Source of the DNA: Diploptera punctata
Taxonomy: Eukaryota; Arthropoda; Insecta; Blattodea; Blaberidae
Assembly (NCBI GenBank): GCA_030220185.1
Contig: JASPKZ010001233.1
Location: forward strand, 1,480,001-1,544,000
Length of the DNA: 64,000 nt
Reading direction: 5' to 3'
In this document: positions 31,290 to 42,506 of the stretch, in pieces
Layout of the letters: every line of letters begins with the position of its first letter
How positions within the stretch are numbered: the stretch's first letter is position 1
Position numbers and translations under genes: made by a program
Notes under the pieces: generated by a model
Told to the model about the DNA's origin: nothing
What the model saw: the letters and a program-made list of their open reading frames with translations, nothing else
The model's database searches: none

Positions 31290-31505
31290 TGTTTTAAGAT
31301 GTTACGCCATTTGTCTCTTATCTCGTACATCATCCTCCACTACACCAAATCTTATTGACATACGCACATTCTGTATCCTGGTAGTAGCACGTCGTCCTCT
31401 TCCTCCTCACCTTTTAATTTCCAATTCTTGTACAATTCTGGGATTTCTTCCTTCTCCCATTCTACGTACATGTCCGTACCATTGTAGTCGTTTCTTTTCA
31501 ATTAT
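31290..31505 (-). pseudogene. LINE family H C-terminal fragment
   Basis: The minus strand reads EKKRLQWYGHVRRMGEGRNP, then RIVQELEIKR, followed after a frame break by RFGVVEDDVRDKRQM. This matches the WYGHVRRM...DR tail of insect non-LTR elements. Confidence 0.8.
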
Positions 31506-31560
31506 AATAATAATGTATAGCGCACAATGTGCAAAGATTAGTTAATCTATATTAGTTTAT

Positions 31561-31950
31561 CTGTCCATACAGAATCCTGTCAGAGATTGCCCTCTGTTTT
31601 TGCACTTTAGCACATGGTATCTCACGCACACGCATTCTGGTCCCGGGTCACGAAACTGTTTCGTTTTGCACAGTCTGTGATGGAAGCCGTGTACTGCTAG
31701 CCGGGTCACTAGGTGTCATAGTTCGTAGTTCGGCTTCTTCCAGTCTTCTGATATCATGGCATCGGTGTTGTAGAAATCGGTCCAAGTGGATTCTTTTTTC
31801 AGCTGCAGCTCTCTTAGTACAGTATTATAGCTCGCTGTAGATTGCAGGAACAGTTTCAATCGGAGCTCTTCTATGAGAAATAGCTCCTTTGTCAGTTCAT
31901 AGACCGTGCGGGAGGGTGCGAACTTTGACAGACCCGCTGCTTCTTTTCAA
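31561..31950 (-). pseudogene. Cysteine-rich HGxHH/CVC domain remnant, copy 1
   Basis: The minus-strand frame reads TWTDFYNTDAMISEDWKKPN, YEL, stop, then HLVTRLAVHGFHHRLCKTK, QFRDPGPECVC, VRYHVLKCK and GQSLTGFC. The stop is TGA where Arg is likely. It aligns with 36600-36795 (+) and 60110-60284 (+), which share HG(F/Y)HH..C, CVC, YH...C and SL. About 10 residues between CVC and YH are missing here relative to the 36-kb copy. I do not recognise the family. Confidence 0.6.
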
Positions 31951-32040
31951 TTATGACGACACTTTCTTCTTCCACTTCCACTTTCTTATTTTATATTTCT
32001 TGGATATTCTGGCTGTTCGTCTCCAGAAGTCCATTTATGT

Positions 32041-32041
32041 A

Positions 32042-32107
<66 letters not shown>
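32041..32107. repeat. (GT)n(TA)n compound microsatellite
   Basis: GT units followed by about 25 TA units, adjoining the M1 element. Confidence 0.95.
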
Positions 32108-32111
<4 letters not shown>

Positions 32112-32480
32112 GGGCTTAGGGCATTAACATGATTAGCCACATTCTGTTAAGAAATGAGATATCTCCATATATGAAGGGCATAGGTCATTAGCCACATTCT
32201 GTTAAGAAATGATATATCTCCATATATGAATGGCTTAGGGCATTAAAATGATTAGCCACATTATGTTAAGAAATGAGGTATCTCCAAATAAAAACAAATA
32301 AATGCATTGAGATATCATAAAATTATTTGTAAGTGCGTCAGTGATGAGTTGAAACATATTGGCACACAATGTATTAACAACAATACTGCCCAATTAGTAT
32401 TTACATTTTTTAAAACATTAAAATCATTACATTTCGAAAGATCAATATGTGGCTTATCATGTTATTGCCTAAGCCCTTCA
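32108..32480 (+). mobile_element. M1 MITE with internal triplication
   Basis: The ends TGAAGGGCTTAGGGCATTAA and (complement of right end) TGAAGGGCTTAGGCAATAAC form inverted repeats of about 35 bases next to a TA tract. Near the left end a unit of about 60 bases (ATATATGAAGGGC to GAAATGAGATATCTCC) is present three times up to 32285. Relatives lie at 38641-38873 and, reversed, 44913-45075. Confidence 0.75.
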
Positions 32481-33014
32481 ATGATATATACTGTATATAA
32501 ACTGTGTAAATGTGATATTAGGTTACTAACGTAAGATAAATTAACAACATAATGTTAATCATATATTTTTGGCATATATGAAACTCATTGGTAAGTCAAA
32601 GTTACTAATATAAATTATTCATAAAAATTGTGACAACACTGTATGGCCCTGATTAATAAGAGAACTAAATTAATTAGATTAATAATATGTGTATACATAT
32701 GTATATAGGCAAAGGAGAAGGATAATTACATACGAGAGTATAGTTGTAGAAATATATAAAAAGATAAATTGGAGAAACGCTAGCAAATTAGATTTCCCAC
32801 AGTAGAAAACAACTGTTTATGTAAGGTACCATAAAATGCAGCTAGCAGACAGCCGGGTTACCAATCTGAATAGAGAGATAAGCTGGGGTCCTTGCAAAAT
32901 ATCACGTGCAGAGTGGTCAACTGTATTAAGATTTATAATGTGGAGAAAACCCTGACAAATTCCATGTTTGAAAACACTCTCTAGCCTGTTGGAAACCTAT
33001 AGTGTGGGATTTGA
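32481..33014. other. No gene seen
   Basis: AT-rich sequence up to the LINE-B target duplication. Confidence 0.5.
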
Positions 33015-33027
33015 CTTACTAAAAATA

Positions 33028-34451
33028 CTTACTTACCTACTCACTGTCGAACCGTGGGTTCATGGCCGCGCGAACACAAGCTCTCCATACATCCCTATCC
33101 TGAGCTAATGCTTTCCAATCATTCCCTGTATAATCTTCTTCTTCTTCCTTCCTTCCAAGTATTAGGCCAAGGCCTGTTACGATCCTATAGAAAATTTTCC
33201 CTCCAGCGTTTCATAGGACGGCCCAGTGATCTTCGTCCTCTTGGTATATAATTATAAACAGCTTTGGGGATCCGATTTGAACTCATTCTTTCAAGATGGT
33301 GTTTCCAATTTAGTTGGTACTGTTTAATATATTCCAAAATTGGCGTAGTCTTCAATTCTTTTAAGATATCGGTGTTCCTTTTCCGATCCCATCTGGTGTA
33401 ACCCGCTGTTCTGCGCATGAATCTCATTTCACAAGCCGTTATTCTGCTTTCATGTTGTTTTTTAGTGTCCATGCTTCACTACCATAGGTCAACACTGGTC
33501 TAGCCAAAGTGTTATATAAACGTAATCTGGTGTTTTTTTTGTACAAGAGATGGTTTCATAACTTGATTAATAATTCCTAAACTTTTATTATAACTAGTAA
33601 CTTTTTCAGGGATATCCTTTTCATCCCAGATAGAGAGATATCCAAGATATTTAAATTGATTAGATCTCTCTAAAATTTTATTCTGGAGACAGATTTTACT
33701 TTGTATGGGGTCCTTCCCATGAAATGCCATAATTTTAGTTTTGTTAATTGATATTTCCATATTAAATTTGGCACCTATTTTTTGTAAATTATAAATTGAT
33801 CGTTGCAAATCATTTTCGGAAAGTGCCAGAAGAGCTAAATCGTCTGCAAAAAGAATAGCATCGAGTTTGAGGTTCCTATTGATGGGTATATATCCTCGTT
33901 GTGTTTTCCTCCATTCATTAATGCTTTCCAATCATTCCCTGTATAATCTACTTCCCTCAAATCATAGTTAATGTTATTCTCCCACCTCATTCTTGGTCTA
34001 ACAACTGGGCGTTTTCCCTCTGGCTTTCCTACAAGAAGCTTCCATGCAAATCTTTCATTCCCCATACATGCAACATGTCCTGCCCATCGCAGTCTACGAG
34101 ACTTAACTTTTCTTATTATATCTGACTTCCTATAAAGACCATGCAGTTCATTGTTAGGGTAGTCTTCTCCATTCACCTGTCTGTTCATCTCTCTTTGGTC
34201 CAAAAATTTTCCTAAGTACTTTATTCTCAAATACTTGTAATCTCCTTACCTCCCCTAAAGTAAGAGTCCATGTTTCGCACCCATATAATAAAACTGGTAG
34301 AATAATAGTTTTATATATTTTCAGTTTAACGATTTTTGAAAGGAGTTGGGACATCCAAGAGTCTCTGTAATGCATAATAGCACGCATTTGCAGAATTGAG
34401 CCTATGTTTAATATCTTTGTGCATCTCATTCCTATTTGTGATTATTGTTCC
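33028..34451 (-). pseudogene. LINE family B, 5'-truncated, split by LINE C
   Basis: A perfect 13-bp duplication CTTACTAAAAATA (33015-33027, 34452-34464) brackets the element. On the minus strand it encodes KLKIYKTIILPVLLYGCETW, ENKVLRKIFGPKRDEQTGEW, RRLRWAGHVACMGNERFAW, GKPEGKRPVVRPRM and INYDLREVDYTGNDW. After the LINE C insertion it ends in the AYVRA tail (decayed) and GTAGGTAAGTAAG. It begins downstream of the reverse transcriptase active site. Confidence 0.92.
33137..33918 (-). pseudogene. LINE family C, 5'-truncated, nested in LINE B
   Basis: The minus strand encodes INEWRKTQRGYIPINRNLKL, the active site LFADDLALLALS (both Asp kept), INKTKIMAFHGKDPIQSKI and FKYLGYLS. After a frame break come MRFMRRTAGYT, WKHHLERMSSNRIPKAVYNY and GRRSLGRPMKRW. 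The tail is GGCCTTGGCCTAATACTTGG followed by GGAAGGAAGAAGAAG. A perfect 31-bp target duplication (33106-33136 and 33919-33949), itself LINE-B sequence, flanks it. Confidence 0.93.
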
Positions 34452-34643
34452 CTTACTAAAAATAACGCATCTTAAATGTACGGAATAAAAACTCTGACCA
34501 ATAAAAAGTAAAGTTTATACTTACACCATTTATAAGTATAAATGGTATATTGGATATTTCCTGAAGATGGGATCTAGTCATACATGGGAAGTGTCCTGAA
34601 GTTAACAATTACAGAACTTACAAAATTTCTAGTCAGTTATAAT

Positions 34644-35224
34644 CAGAGACTCGATTTGTATGTGAAATGCATGTTTTTTTTTACGCATTAAAAAGTATGC
34701 GGAAATGGTTTACATGTTAAATGGCCCCTTCACAGACAATTCAAGTGTATTTGATAATGCATGGAAATGCATATTCCGAGGGAAAATGCCTATTTTAGAT
34801 TTTTAATGCATAAAAGCATATTTTACTCCTAATTGTGGTATGAAATTATAATTTTCCCCTATGCTAATTATGAGTAATTAATTATTATTTAATATAATTT
34901 TTTTAATTAATAAAATATCTGCATTCAATTGGATATAACTGTAACGTGTATATTTACATCTGTGTAAGAGGGGAATACCCTTGGGACTTGAGAAATAATA
35001 TTCCGTAATTTAAGATTAGGAACGAAACTAGGGAATCCCCACGATCCTCAAAAAGACGAAGGAACTTCATACAAGAAAACCTCATGAAAATCTTCCTTAT
35101 CTATTGTTACAGCCAGGAATAAGATATGACTTCCCACAAAGAAAAAAAAAAAGAAAAAAAAACTTTTATTACAATCTGTTCTTGCATATTTAGTACTTTA
35201 TTTTGCATACAAATCCGTGCTCTA
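34644..35224 (-). mobile_element. hAT-type non-autonomous DNA element, copy 2
   Basis: The ends CAGAGACTCGATTTGTATG and (complement of right end) TAGAGCACGGATTTGTATGC lie inside a perfect 8-bp duplication GTTATAAT (34636-34643, 35225-35232). It is homologous in reverse to 26720-27416 but about 115 bases shorter. It has no transposase. Confidence 0.88.
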
Positions 35225-35489
35225 GTTATAATATTCGTTTCAGTAAAGGAATACCACAATTTGAATTCCTCGTGCGTTTTTCGTCTCGAGTAATCCGTAA
35301 GAGTTAACCATTAGTCTTGCTGATTGTAACTGTTTCCAAGTAAAGCAAAGCAGTGCAAATCTTTGATTGTGAATTGTATGTCATTATTCGCAAGCTGCAG
35401 TCTTCAAAACCCAAAACCCCCTGACACATATAGACCCTCAGAGCTCGATTCACAATTAGTAGGGAATCGGATTGAACTAACGAGTAGGG

Positions 35490-35600
35490 CGCCACCCGGG
35501 CCTTACAATGACACGACCTGCCGGAAGAGGGATTTTAAACTTAAGATCTCACACATTCGCGCGCACAATTTTTTGACAACACAAGGACATAGATGACCTC
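35490..35600 (+). repeat. Dispersed repeat (SINE10-like)
   Basis: GGGCGCCACCCGGGCCTTAC, CGACCTGCCGGAAGAGGGAT and ACACAAGGACATAGATGACC correspond to the reverse of 30866-30985. A weaker match to the last part lies at 15640-15680. Confidence 0.5.
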
Positions 35601-35616
35601 CCTTAAAGAGATATTA

Positions 35617-36597
35617 AATACAAAATTGGTACCTGGTAAATCAGTCTTATTCAACTAAATTATTATACCTCACCAAGGAGTTCCAATATGGAGGCCTTTC
35701 AAAAATAATGTTTCATCTTCTGAATTTTAACTGGTACTGATGCTTTTGTATAAGTTGTACAACGGGTTTAGGTCTGCGGGTGTGTTCTCGTTGAGTAAGT
35801 CTGCAGTATTCGCTTCTATTAGAATTTATGTCCACCGCTGTGGTCTCGAGGTAGCGTGCTATCTTGTCACGCAGCGGGCCCGGGTTCGATTCCCGGTCGG
35901 GACAAGTTCCTGGGTGAGGTTTTTTCGGGGTTTTCCTCACCTGTAAGGCAAATGTCAGGAAGCTTAGGGCCCAACGGTCCCCGGAAATCATCCAGCCATC
36001 ATCATCATCCTTATCATCATCATTATCATCATCCTTATCATCATCATCCTTCACCGGTGATGGAAAGCAACTGGAAGCTACCACACCTATAATTCCCTAG
36101 TAAAGTTGCTAAGCATAGCATGAAAATACTATATGATTGCAGCGAAAGACCTTCCCTCGGGCAGAATTACTATGGATGGATGGATTAGAATTTATATGTC
36201 TTCATGGATAATAATCTTGTTCTTATACTCTTCTTCTTCACTTCCTGGTTTAGGCAAGAGTTGCCTGTTCCGTGTTCTTAAATTATCTGTGTAGTACTGA
36301 CATGGTGGTTATCGATTTTGTCGAACTGATGATTCTTTTCTATTATGTATTTGATTTTTCTTCGTTATTAATAACATTTTTGAAATGTTCAGTATCTTGT
36401 GTTAAAATTTCTTGTATTCAACGAGAATACACCCGCAGAGATAAACCCGTTGTACAACTTATACAACAACATCTGTACCAGTTAAAATGCAGGAGATTAA
36501 ACTGTTTTTGAAAGGCCTCCATATTGGAACTACTTGATGAAGTTTAATAATTTAATTGAGGACGACTGATTTACCAGGTACTAATTTTGTATCCTGG
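35617..36597. mobile_element. Element with 175-bp inverted arms, hosting SINE1
   Basis: The left arm (35617-35797) and right arm (36415-36597) are inverted repeats of about 80-85 percent identity. Both contain TACCTGGTAAATCAGTC, CCAATATGGAGGCCTTTC and GTATAAGTTGTACAACGGGT. Read outward, both arms encode TRR.KPVVQLIQ.H.YQLK, suggesting they derive from coding sequence. Excluding the SINE1 insertion, the unit is about 620 bp. Confidence 0.65.
35830..36183 (+). mobile_element. SINE1, full-length copy
   Basis: The tRNA-like head CCACCGCTGTGGTCTCGAGG with B box CCGGGTTCGATTCCCGG is followed by the SINE1 core, a CATCAT-rich middle, and the tail CTCGGGCAGAATTACTATGG plus ATGGATGG. A perfect 12-bp duplication ATTAGAATTTAT lies at 35818-35829 and 36184-36195. 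Confidence 0.92.
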
Positions 36598-36795
36598 ACC
36601 AACACCAATCAAGAACTCCGACACCTGGTGAACTCAATAGCAATGCATGGATACCACCACAAGATATGCAAGACCAAGTGTTTCCACGATCCCGGGAACA
36701 ACTGTGTGTGTGAACTGTGCGAGCAACCATGCGACCGTTACCATGTAACCACCTGCAAAAAACGAAGGAAATCCCTGGTAGAATTCTGCAAATAA
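36556..36795 (+). CDS. Unrecognised cysteine-rich ORF, copy 2 of the HGxHH/CVC domain
   Basis: This is a 79-codon open frame. From about residue 20 it reads QELRHLVNSIAMHGYHHKIC, KTKCFHDPGNNCVCELCEQP, CDRYHVTTCKKRRKSLVEFC, then K and stop. The C-x2-C-x7-H-x3-C spacing looks zinc-binding and recalls zinc motifs near the C-termini of non-LTR retrotransposons, but the match is not specific. It lies just outside the right arm of the inverted-arm element. It is the least damaged of three copies. The true start is unknown. Either a decayed retroelement tail or an exon of a multicopy gene is possible. Confidence 0.5.
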   Translation: MRTTDLPGTNFVSWTNTNQELRHLVNSIAMHGYHHKICKTKCFHDPGNNCVCELCEQPCDRYHVTTCKKRRKSLVEFCK

Positions 36796-36924
36796 CAAGC
36801 TATGTGAATCAAATTAATGACAAAACTTATGTAACATATGTTTTCTGCACAACTTGTGCGCATTTCTTCTATTATTAATTTTGTATTTAATATCTTATTA
36901 CATAACCTCAATTTAAAATTAATT

Positions 36925-37205
36925 TTAAATATGTTAACTCCCTTAATGAATGATCAGCTCAATCTGTGGCGTCCTCCGAGACACACAATATTAAGACGAA
37001 ACACACCATGAACTTTCATATCCATACTAAACATGGGGAGTACCATGATGGCCTGATGATGTTCGGGGACTGTTTGAGCCTTAACGTTTCCTAACATTTG
37101 TCTTACATGTTAGGGGAAAAAAAACCAAAAATCATCATCCAGGAAAACTGATCTGATCAGGATTGAATCTGGGCCCGCTGAGGCATTGACGTTCTCTCAG
37201 TGCTC
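36925..37205 (-). mobile_element. SINE1b copy with alternative tail
   Basis: On the minus strand there is a decayed tRNA-like head near 37200, core AAGACAAATGTTAGGAAACG, then CCATGTTTAGTATGG, GTTTCGTCTTAATATTGTG and TTGAGCTGATCATTCATT. It shares this tail with 30655-30865. Confidence 0.68.
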
Positions 37206-37324
37206 TAGCAGTGAACTGGAGTAAAGTTCTCTCTCGGGATAAAATACCCCATCCCCCCTTTTTTTAAAGTTTTTTTTTTCGGATCTCCGGTAGGTATAGT
37301 TCAGGGGATCCTTTACAACAATAA

Positions 37325-37450
37325 CATGATGGTTTGAGGGAGGTGAACTATTTAGGGAATGGTACAAAATGTTAGTTCGGGATAAGGACGTATGGAGTGC
37401 ATATGTTCATGCTGTCTTGAATCTCCGGGTTTGACGGTTCCAGTGGGTTT
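37325..37450 (+). mobile_element. LINE family B 3'-end fragment
   Basis: ATGATGGTTTGAGGGAGGTG, GGGATAAGGACGTATGGAG and TCTCCGGGTTTGACGG correspond to the coding end (DLREV...DKDVWSAYV..LNLRV). Frames are broken. Confidence 0.72.
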
Positions 37451-38224
37451 GTTTCCAGGTCGTACGATAGTAGCTTAAATCCGGAATTATGTCGATGAAA
37501 TTTCCATTTATAAATACAATTTATAAATTTAAGAGGTTTTAACTTTTACCCTCGTGTGGAAACAAAAGCTAGAAATAACTTAATTTTTTGTGGAAAGAAA
37601 ATGATTAGCAATACTTTGTTATATATAAATACTCGTATCAACATTTAGAAATATGTATATGCTTAATTATGATTTGTGTGTTTTAAAGTAAAAAGACAAA
37701 TTTAACATCAGTTTATATTATTAAGAAATTAAATTGTATGTGAATATGGAGATACAGCGGATGATGATAAAGGGCGGATCCCTGCGTGGGTGATATTCAA
37801 TATGCCTCTTAATGAAATGAATTCAGCGAGACATCTCCTTGCCATCTATTCAGGTTTGACCTTTGCAACAAGTGCAAAATAAGTACATTAATTATTAATA
37901 GCCAGCCAAGCTGTCTGGTTCGTGTCTTCAAAGAGTGAAAATTGACTTTCAGAGGTTGTTCAGGGATGTGAGTTCAGAGTTTTGATAGATCGTCTCCATT
38001 ATGTTATCATTGCCTAGTAATTTGATGTTGATTTTACAGGTATTAAATACATTTGTCAACTACAGGTAGCCTATTATAAAACGGCAAATTAATATATTTA
38101 TTATATATAACTTTCCTCATTAGAGGATTGCCTCAAGGACAAAGTGATACAGACAATTAATTTTTGAAATTGATGAAATACATTTTGTAAATACATTAAA
38201 AAATTAAAAATTGTAATTGAGGTA
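37451..38224. other. No gene seen
   Basis: AT-rich sequence. The last 100 bases may be the 3' untranslated part of the LINE at 38228. Confidence 0.45.
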
Positions 38225-38227
38225 TAC

Positions 38228-38655
38228 ATACTATAAAGTAGAAATTTTGTAAATATGGTTTCTTAAAATTGAAATTGATTCTCTAATGGAATCAATGACA
38301 ATTTTAGAAAGATAGACCGTGTCCAAATCTAAGGAATCCAAAAATTTAGCTAAGAATCCTGGTATAGTACCTCTTGCCCCGATCATTAATCCTGTGACAG
38401 TTATACTATCTAATTGGTATTTATCTTTGTAATAGTCAATTGTTGCTCTCATATATGGCTTTCTTTTCACAGTCAACTTCCTCAGGTTGGCCACTATGAG
38501 TCTCAAAACGGATTGTGGAATCTAACATCATACCAATTTTAGAAGATGGTCTAAATGCAATAATATCTATTCGTCTGTTACTTCCATTAGTGACCACACA
38601 GTGAACTTCCTCATAAACTGTGTATCCATAATCTCGCCACATTTTGTTAAGAAAT
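38228..38655 (-). pseudogene. C-terminal domain of an R2-like LINE (restriction-like endonuclease)
   Basis: Two overlapping minus-strand frames join at a frameshift near 38445. The first reads GYTVYEEVHCVVTNGSNRR, IDIIAFRPSSKIGMMLDST and IRFETHSGQPEEV. The second reads TIDYYKDKYQLDSITVTGLM, IGARGTIPGFLAKF and SIRESISILRNHIY, then stop. The (R/K)-x-D...D..(I/V)RFE layout and following YKDKY / GARGTIP block resemble the downstream endonuclease domain of site-specific R2/NeSL-type retrotransposons in insects. The clade is uncertain. It is truncated at 38655, where M1 sequence begins. Confidence 0.65.
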
Positions 38656-38868
38656 GTCATTTGTTACAATGATAGCAAATAAATATATTGAAATACCCAT
38701 AACATTATTTGTAAGTGCGCCAGTGATGAGTTAAAACATATAGACACACAATGTATTAACAGCTGTACTGCCGAATTAATATTTATATATTTTTTAAACA
38801 TTAAAAACCTTATTGGTATATCTCAGGAAAAAACAATATGTGGCTTATCATGGTATAGCCCTAAGCCC

Positions 38869-38873
<5 letters not shown>
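38641..38873 (+). mobile_element. M1 MITE, left end missing
   Basis: It matches the right two thirds of the M1 copy at 32108: ATTTGTAAGTGCGCCAGTGATGAG, ACACAATGTATTAACAGC and CTTATCATGGTATAGCCC, ending TAAGCCCTTCA. A TA tract follows. The left end is replaced by LINE sequence. Confidence 0.75.

Positions 38874-38874
<1 letters not shown>

Positions 38875-38921
<47 letters not shown>
38875..38921. repeat. (TA)n microsatellite
   Basis: About 23 TA units. The left end of the Tc1 element sits in it. Confidence 0.95.
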
Positions 38922-40476
<1,555 letters not shown>

Positions 40477-40518
40477 TGTGTGTGTGTATGTGTATATATA
40501 TATATATATATATATAAT
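40477..40518. repeat. (TG)n(TA)n microsatellite
   Basis: It continues the dinucleotide tract interrupted by the Tc1 insertion. Confidence 0.9.
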
Positions 40519-41215
40519 GGTTTGATAAGAAAAATAAATGCCTGGATGGGATTCGAACCCGGATCTCTGAGTCTGTACCTCAGCGTGATATCCATTACAC
40601 TACCAGGCGAATCCAATTCAAACACTTATTATACTCTCCATTATTACTAGATGTCGCGAGAACACTGTCTTCACTGCCATCTAGTAGCTGACTATATCAA
40701 GTAAGCAAATTAAAGAGAATATTTATTTTTTACTTTATAGCAGTGACGCTTTATCGATGTTATAATTAAATCTTTAACATTGAGCAATGCAAGCTTAATA
40801 TGGTATGATAAGAAAAATAAATGCCTGGACGGGATTCGAACCCGGATCTCTGAGTCTGTACCTCAGCGTGATATCCATTACACTACCAGGCGAATCCAAT
40901 TCAAACACTTATTATACTCTCCATTATTACTAGATGTCGCGAGAACACTGTCTTCACTGCCATCTAGTAGCTGACTATATCAAGTAAGCAAATTAAAGAG
41001 AATATTTATTTTTTACTTTATAGCAGTGACGCTTTATCGATGTTATAATTAAATCTTTAACATTGAGCAATGCAAGCTTAATATGGTATGATAAGAAAAA
41101 TAAATGCCTGGACGGGATTCGAACCCGGATCTCTGAGTCTGTACCTCAGCGTGATATCCATTACACTACCAGGCGAATCCAATTCAAACACTTATTTTTC
41201 TTATATATGTATTAT
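40519..41215 (-). repeat. 283-bp tandem array of tRNA-like SINE units
   Basis: Units begin at 40519, 40802 and 41085, exactly 283 bases apart. The first two are almost identical, and the third is cut after about 130 bases. Each carries, on the minus strand, a tRNA-like sequence: GCCTGGTAGTGTAATGGATA, B box GGGTTCGAATCCC, with complementary GCCTGG/CCAGGC ends. This is followed by the SINE9-like body. Small frames inside are by-products. Confidence 0.88.
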
Positions 41216-41892
41216 ACTCTCCATTATTAGGCCTACTAGATGTCGCATATATACATTATTTAAACAAATAATGTGGTAGCCCTAAAATCAAGTCTATAAC
41301 ATTCATCGTTGATCTTTCCTAATATCGCCAGTATGAAGTTTTAATAAGAGGAAAAATAGTGGTGTCTTAAATTATATGCTAAGGGTTCTCTAGGATCTAA
41401 GTGCGGTAGGACTGGAAGTTGCATTTAATAATTCTTTTATATCAGATTATAAATTTGATTTAGGCTCTAAAGTGTGCACTCATCCGTATTTAATACCGAG
41501 GCATGCCGTTTCATGGGACCTAAAGTCTGTAATGAGGCATCGGAGGCTGTGCTTTCTTTATGGGCCCATAAAGCACTAAACAAACTGAAAATTTGTCTGT
41601 GAAGTTCGTTTAAACTTAGTAAGTTCTGCCAAACCTAACATCAATTTGTCTAGTTATGATAACCAGACAAGCTAGTCTAGAATGCTTACATTGCCATAAA
41701 CTGTTATTTTTCAAAGTTTTGGAAGTAGGTACTAAGATAAAGTTAAACCTACCCTTATCAAAACGTCTCTTAGAATCAGTTTACAATATTATCACTATAA
41801 TTCATTAGGCCTATATCTTTGAGTGCAATGAAATGTTAATAAACATTTCCTTAAACAGAGTCAGACAAAATAGCATTTATGTAACATAATAA
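41216..41892. other. No gene seen
   Basis: AT-rich sequence with no supported coding or repeat signal. Confidence 0.5.
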
Positions 41893-42190
41893 GGTAAAGT
41901 GGTCCCACTCCAGGCTATAGGAAACCCTTGGGGTAGTAGGAGGTTAAGGCTCCCACTTTTTCAAGACAATCGGCACTTGATATCAGCGGATTGTCAGCCC
42001 TAAGTTGACGGCCGTCTTTGCCACCAGAACAAGCGTCTGACACTCATTTACGCTAGAGGCTGAGTCGACCCCATGGTGCCACCTGAAGGTTTGGGTTAAA
42101 AATCGTTACCCCCCCACCGGGACTCGAACCCTCGACCTTCCGGTTTATAGAATATTGCCTTAACCATATATGCTACGGCGTGCCCCACAT
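41893..42190 (-). mobile_element. SINE4 copy
   Basis: On the minus strand the head is at the right (GCACGCCGTAGCATATATGG, B box GGGTTCGAGTCCC). The body has GGCACCATGGGGTCGACTCA, GACGGCCGTCAACTTAGGG and AAGTGGGAGCCTTAACCTCC. Confidence 0.8.
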
Positions 42191-42506
42191 GTAACATAGG
42201 CAATGATAAAAGTGTTTTGTATTTTTAAACATCAAATAATTTATTCGTAAAAGAAAAACGTAATAATATAATTTTCCTCTTTTAGTGTTGTTGATCATTA
42301 GTTGCACACAACTACAATGTGTTTCTTCATATTTAATCAACACTGAGATTTTTCAGTTTGTCAGATAATGCAAATTCCTCTATTACGTTTTAAATCTGCA
42401 TCGCAACGAAAGTTTTCGAATATCAGAGTGTGTCCTACTTTCTGAAGGCTAAAAATAAATAATAGTTTTAAAAAACTAAAAGAACACGCTTTATTAGAAA
42501 ACTCAG

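Noticed and set aside
32041..32107. Functional Z-DNA or regulatory role for the dinucleotide tract
   Set aside because: Only composition supports it. Such tracts are frequent throughout the window.
35713..36092. Frames rich in Asp/Lys or His around 35.7-36.1 kb
   Set aside because: They come from the CATCAT-rich middle and head of SINE1, not from a protein gene.
40519..41180. CRISPR-like or minisatellite array
   Set aside because: The 283-bp unit contains a tRNA-like module and a SINE body with no spacers. The DNA is eukaryotic.
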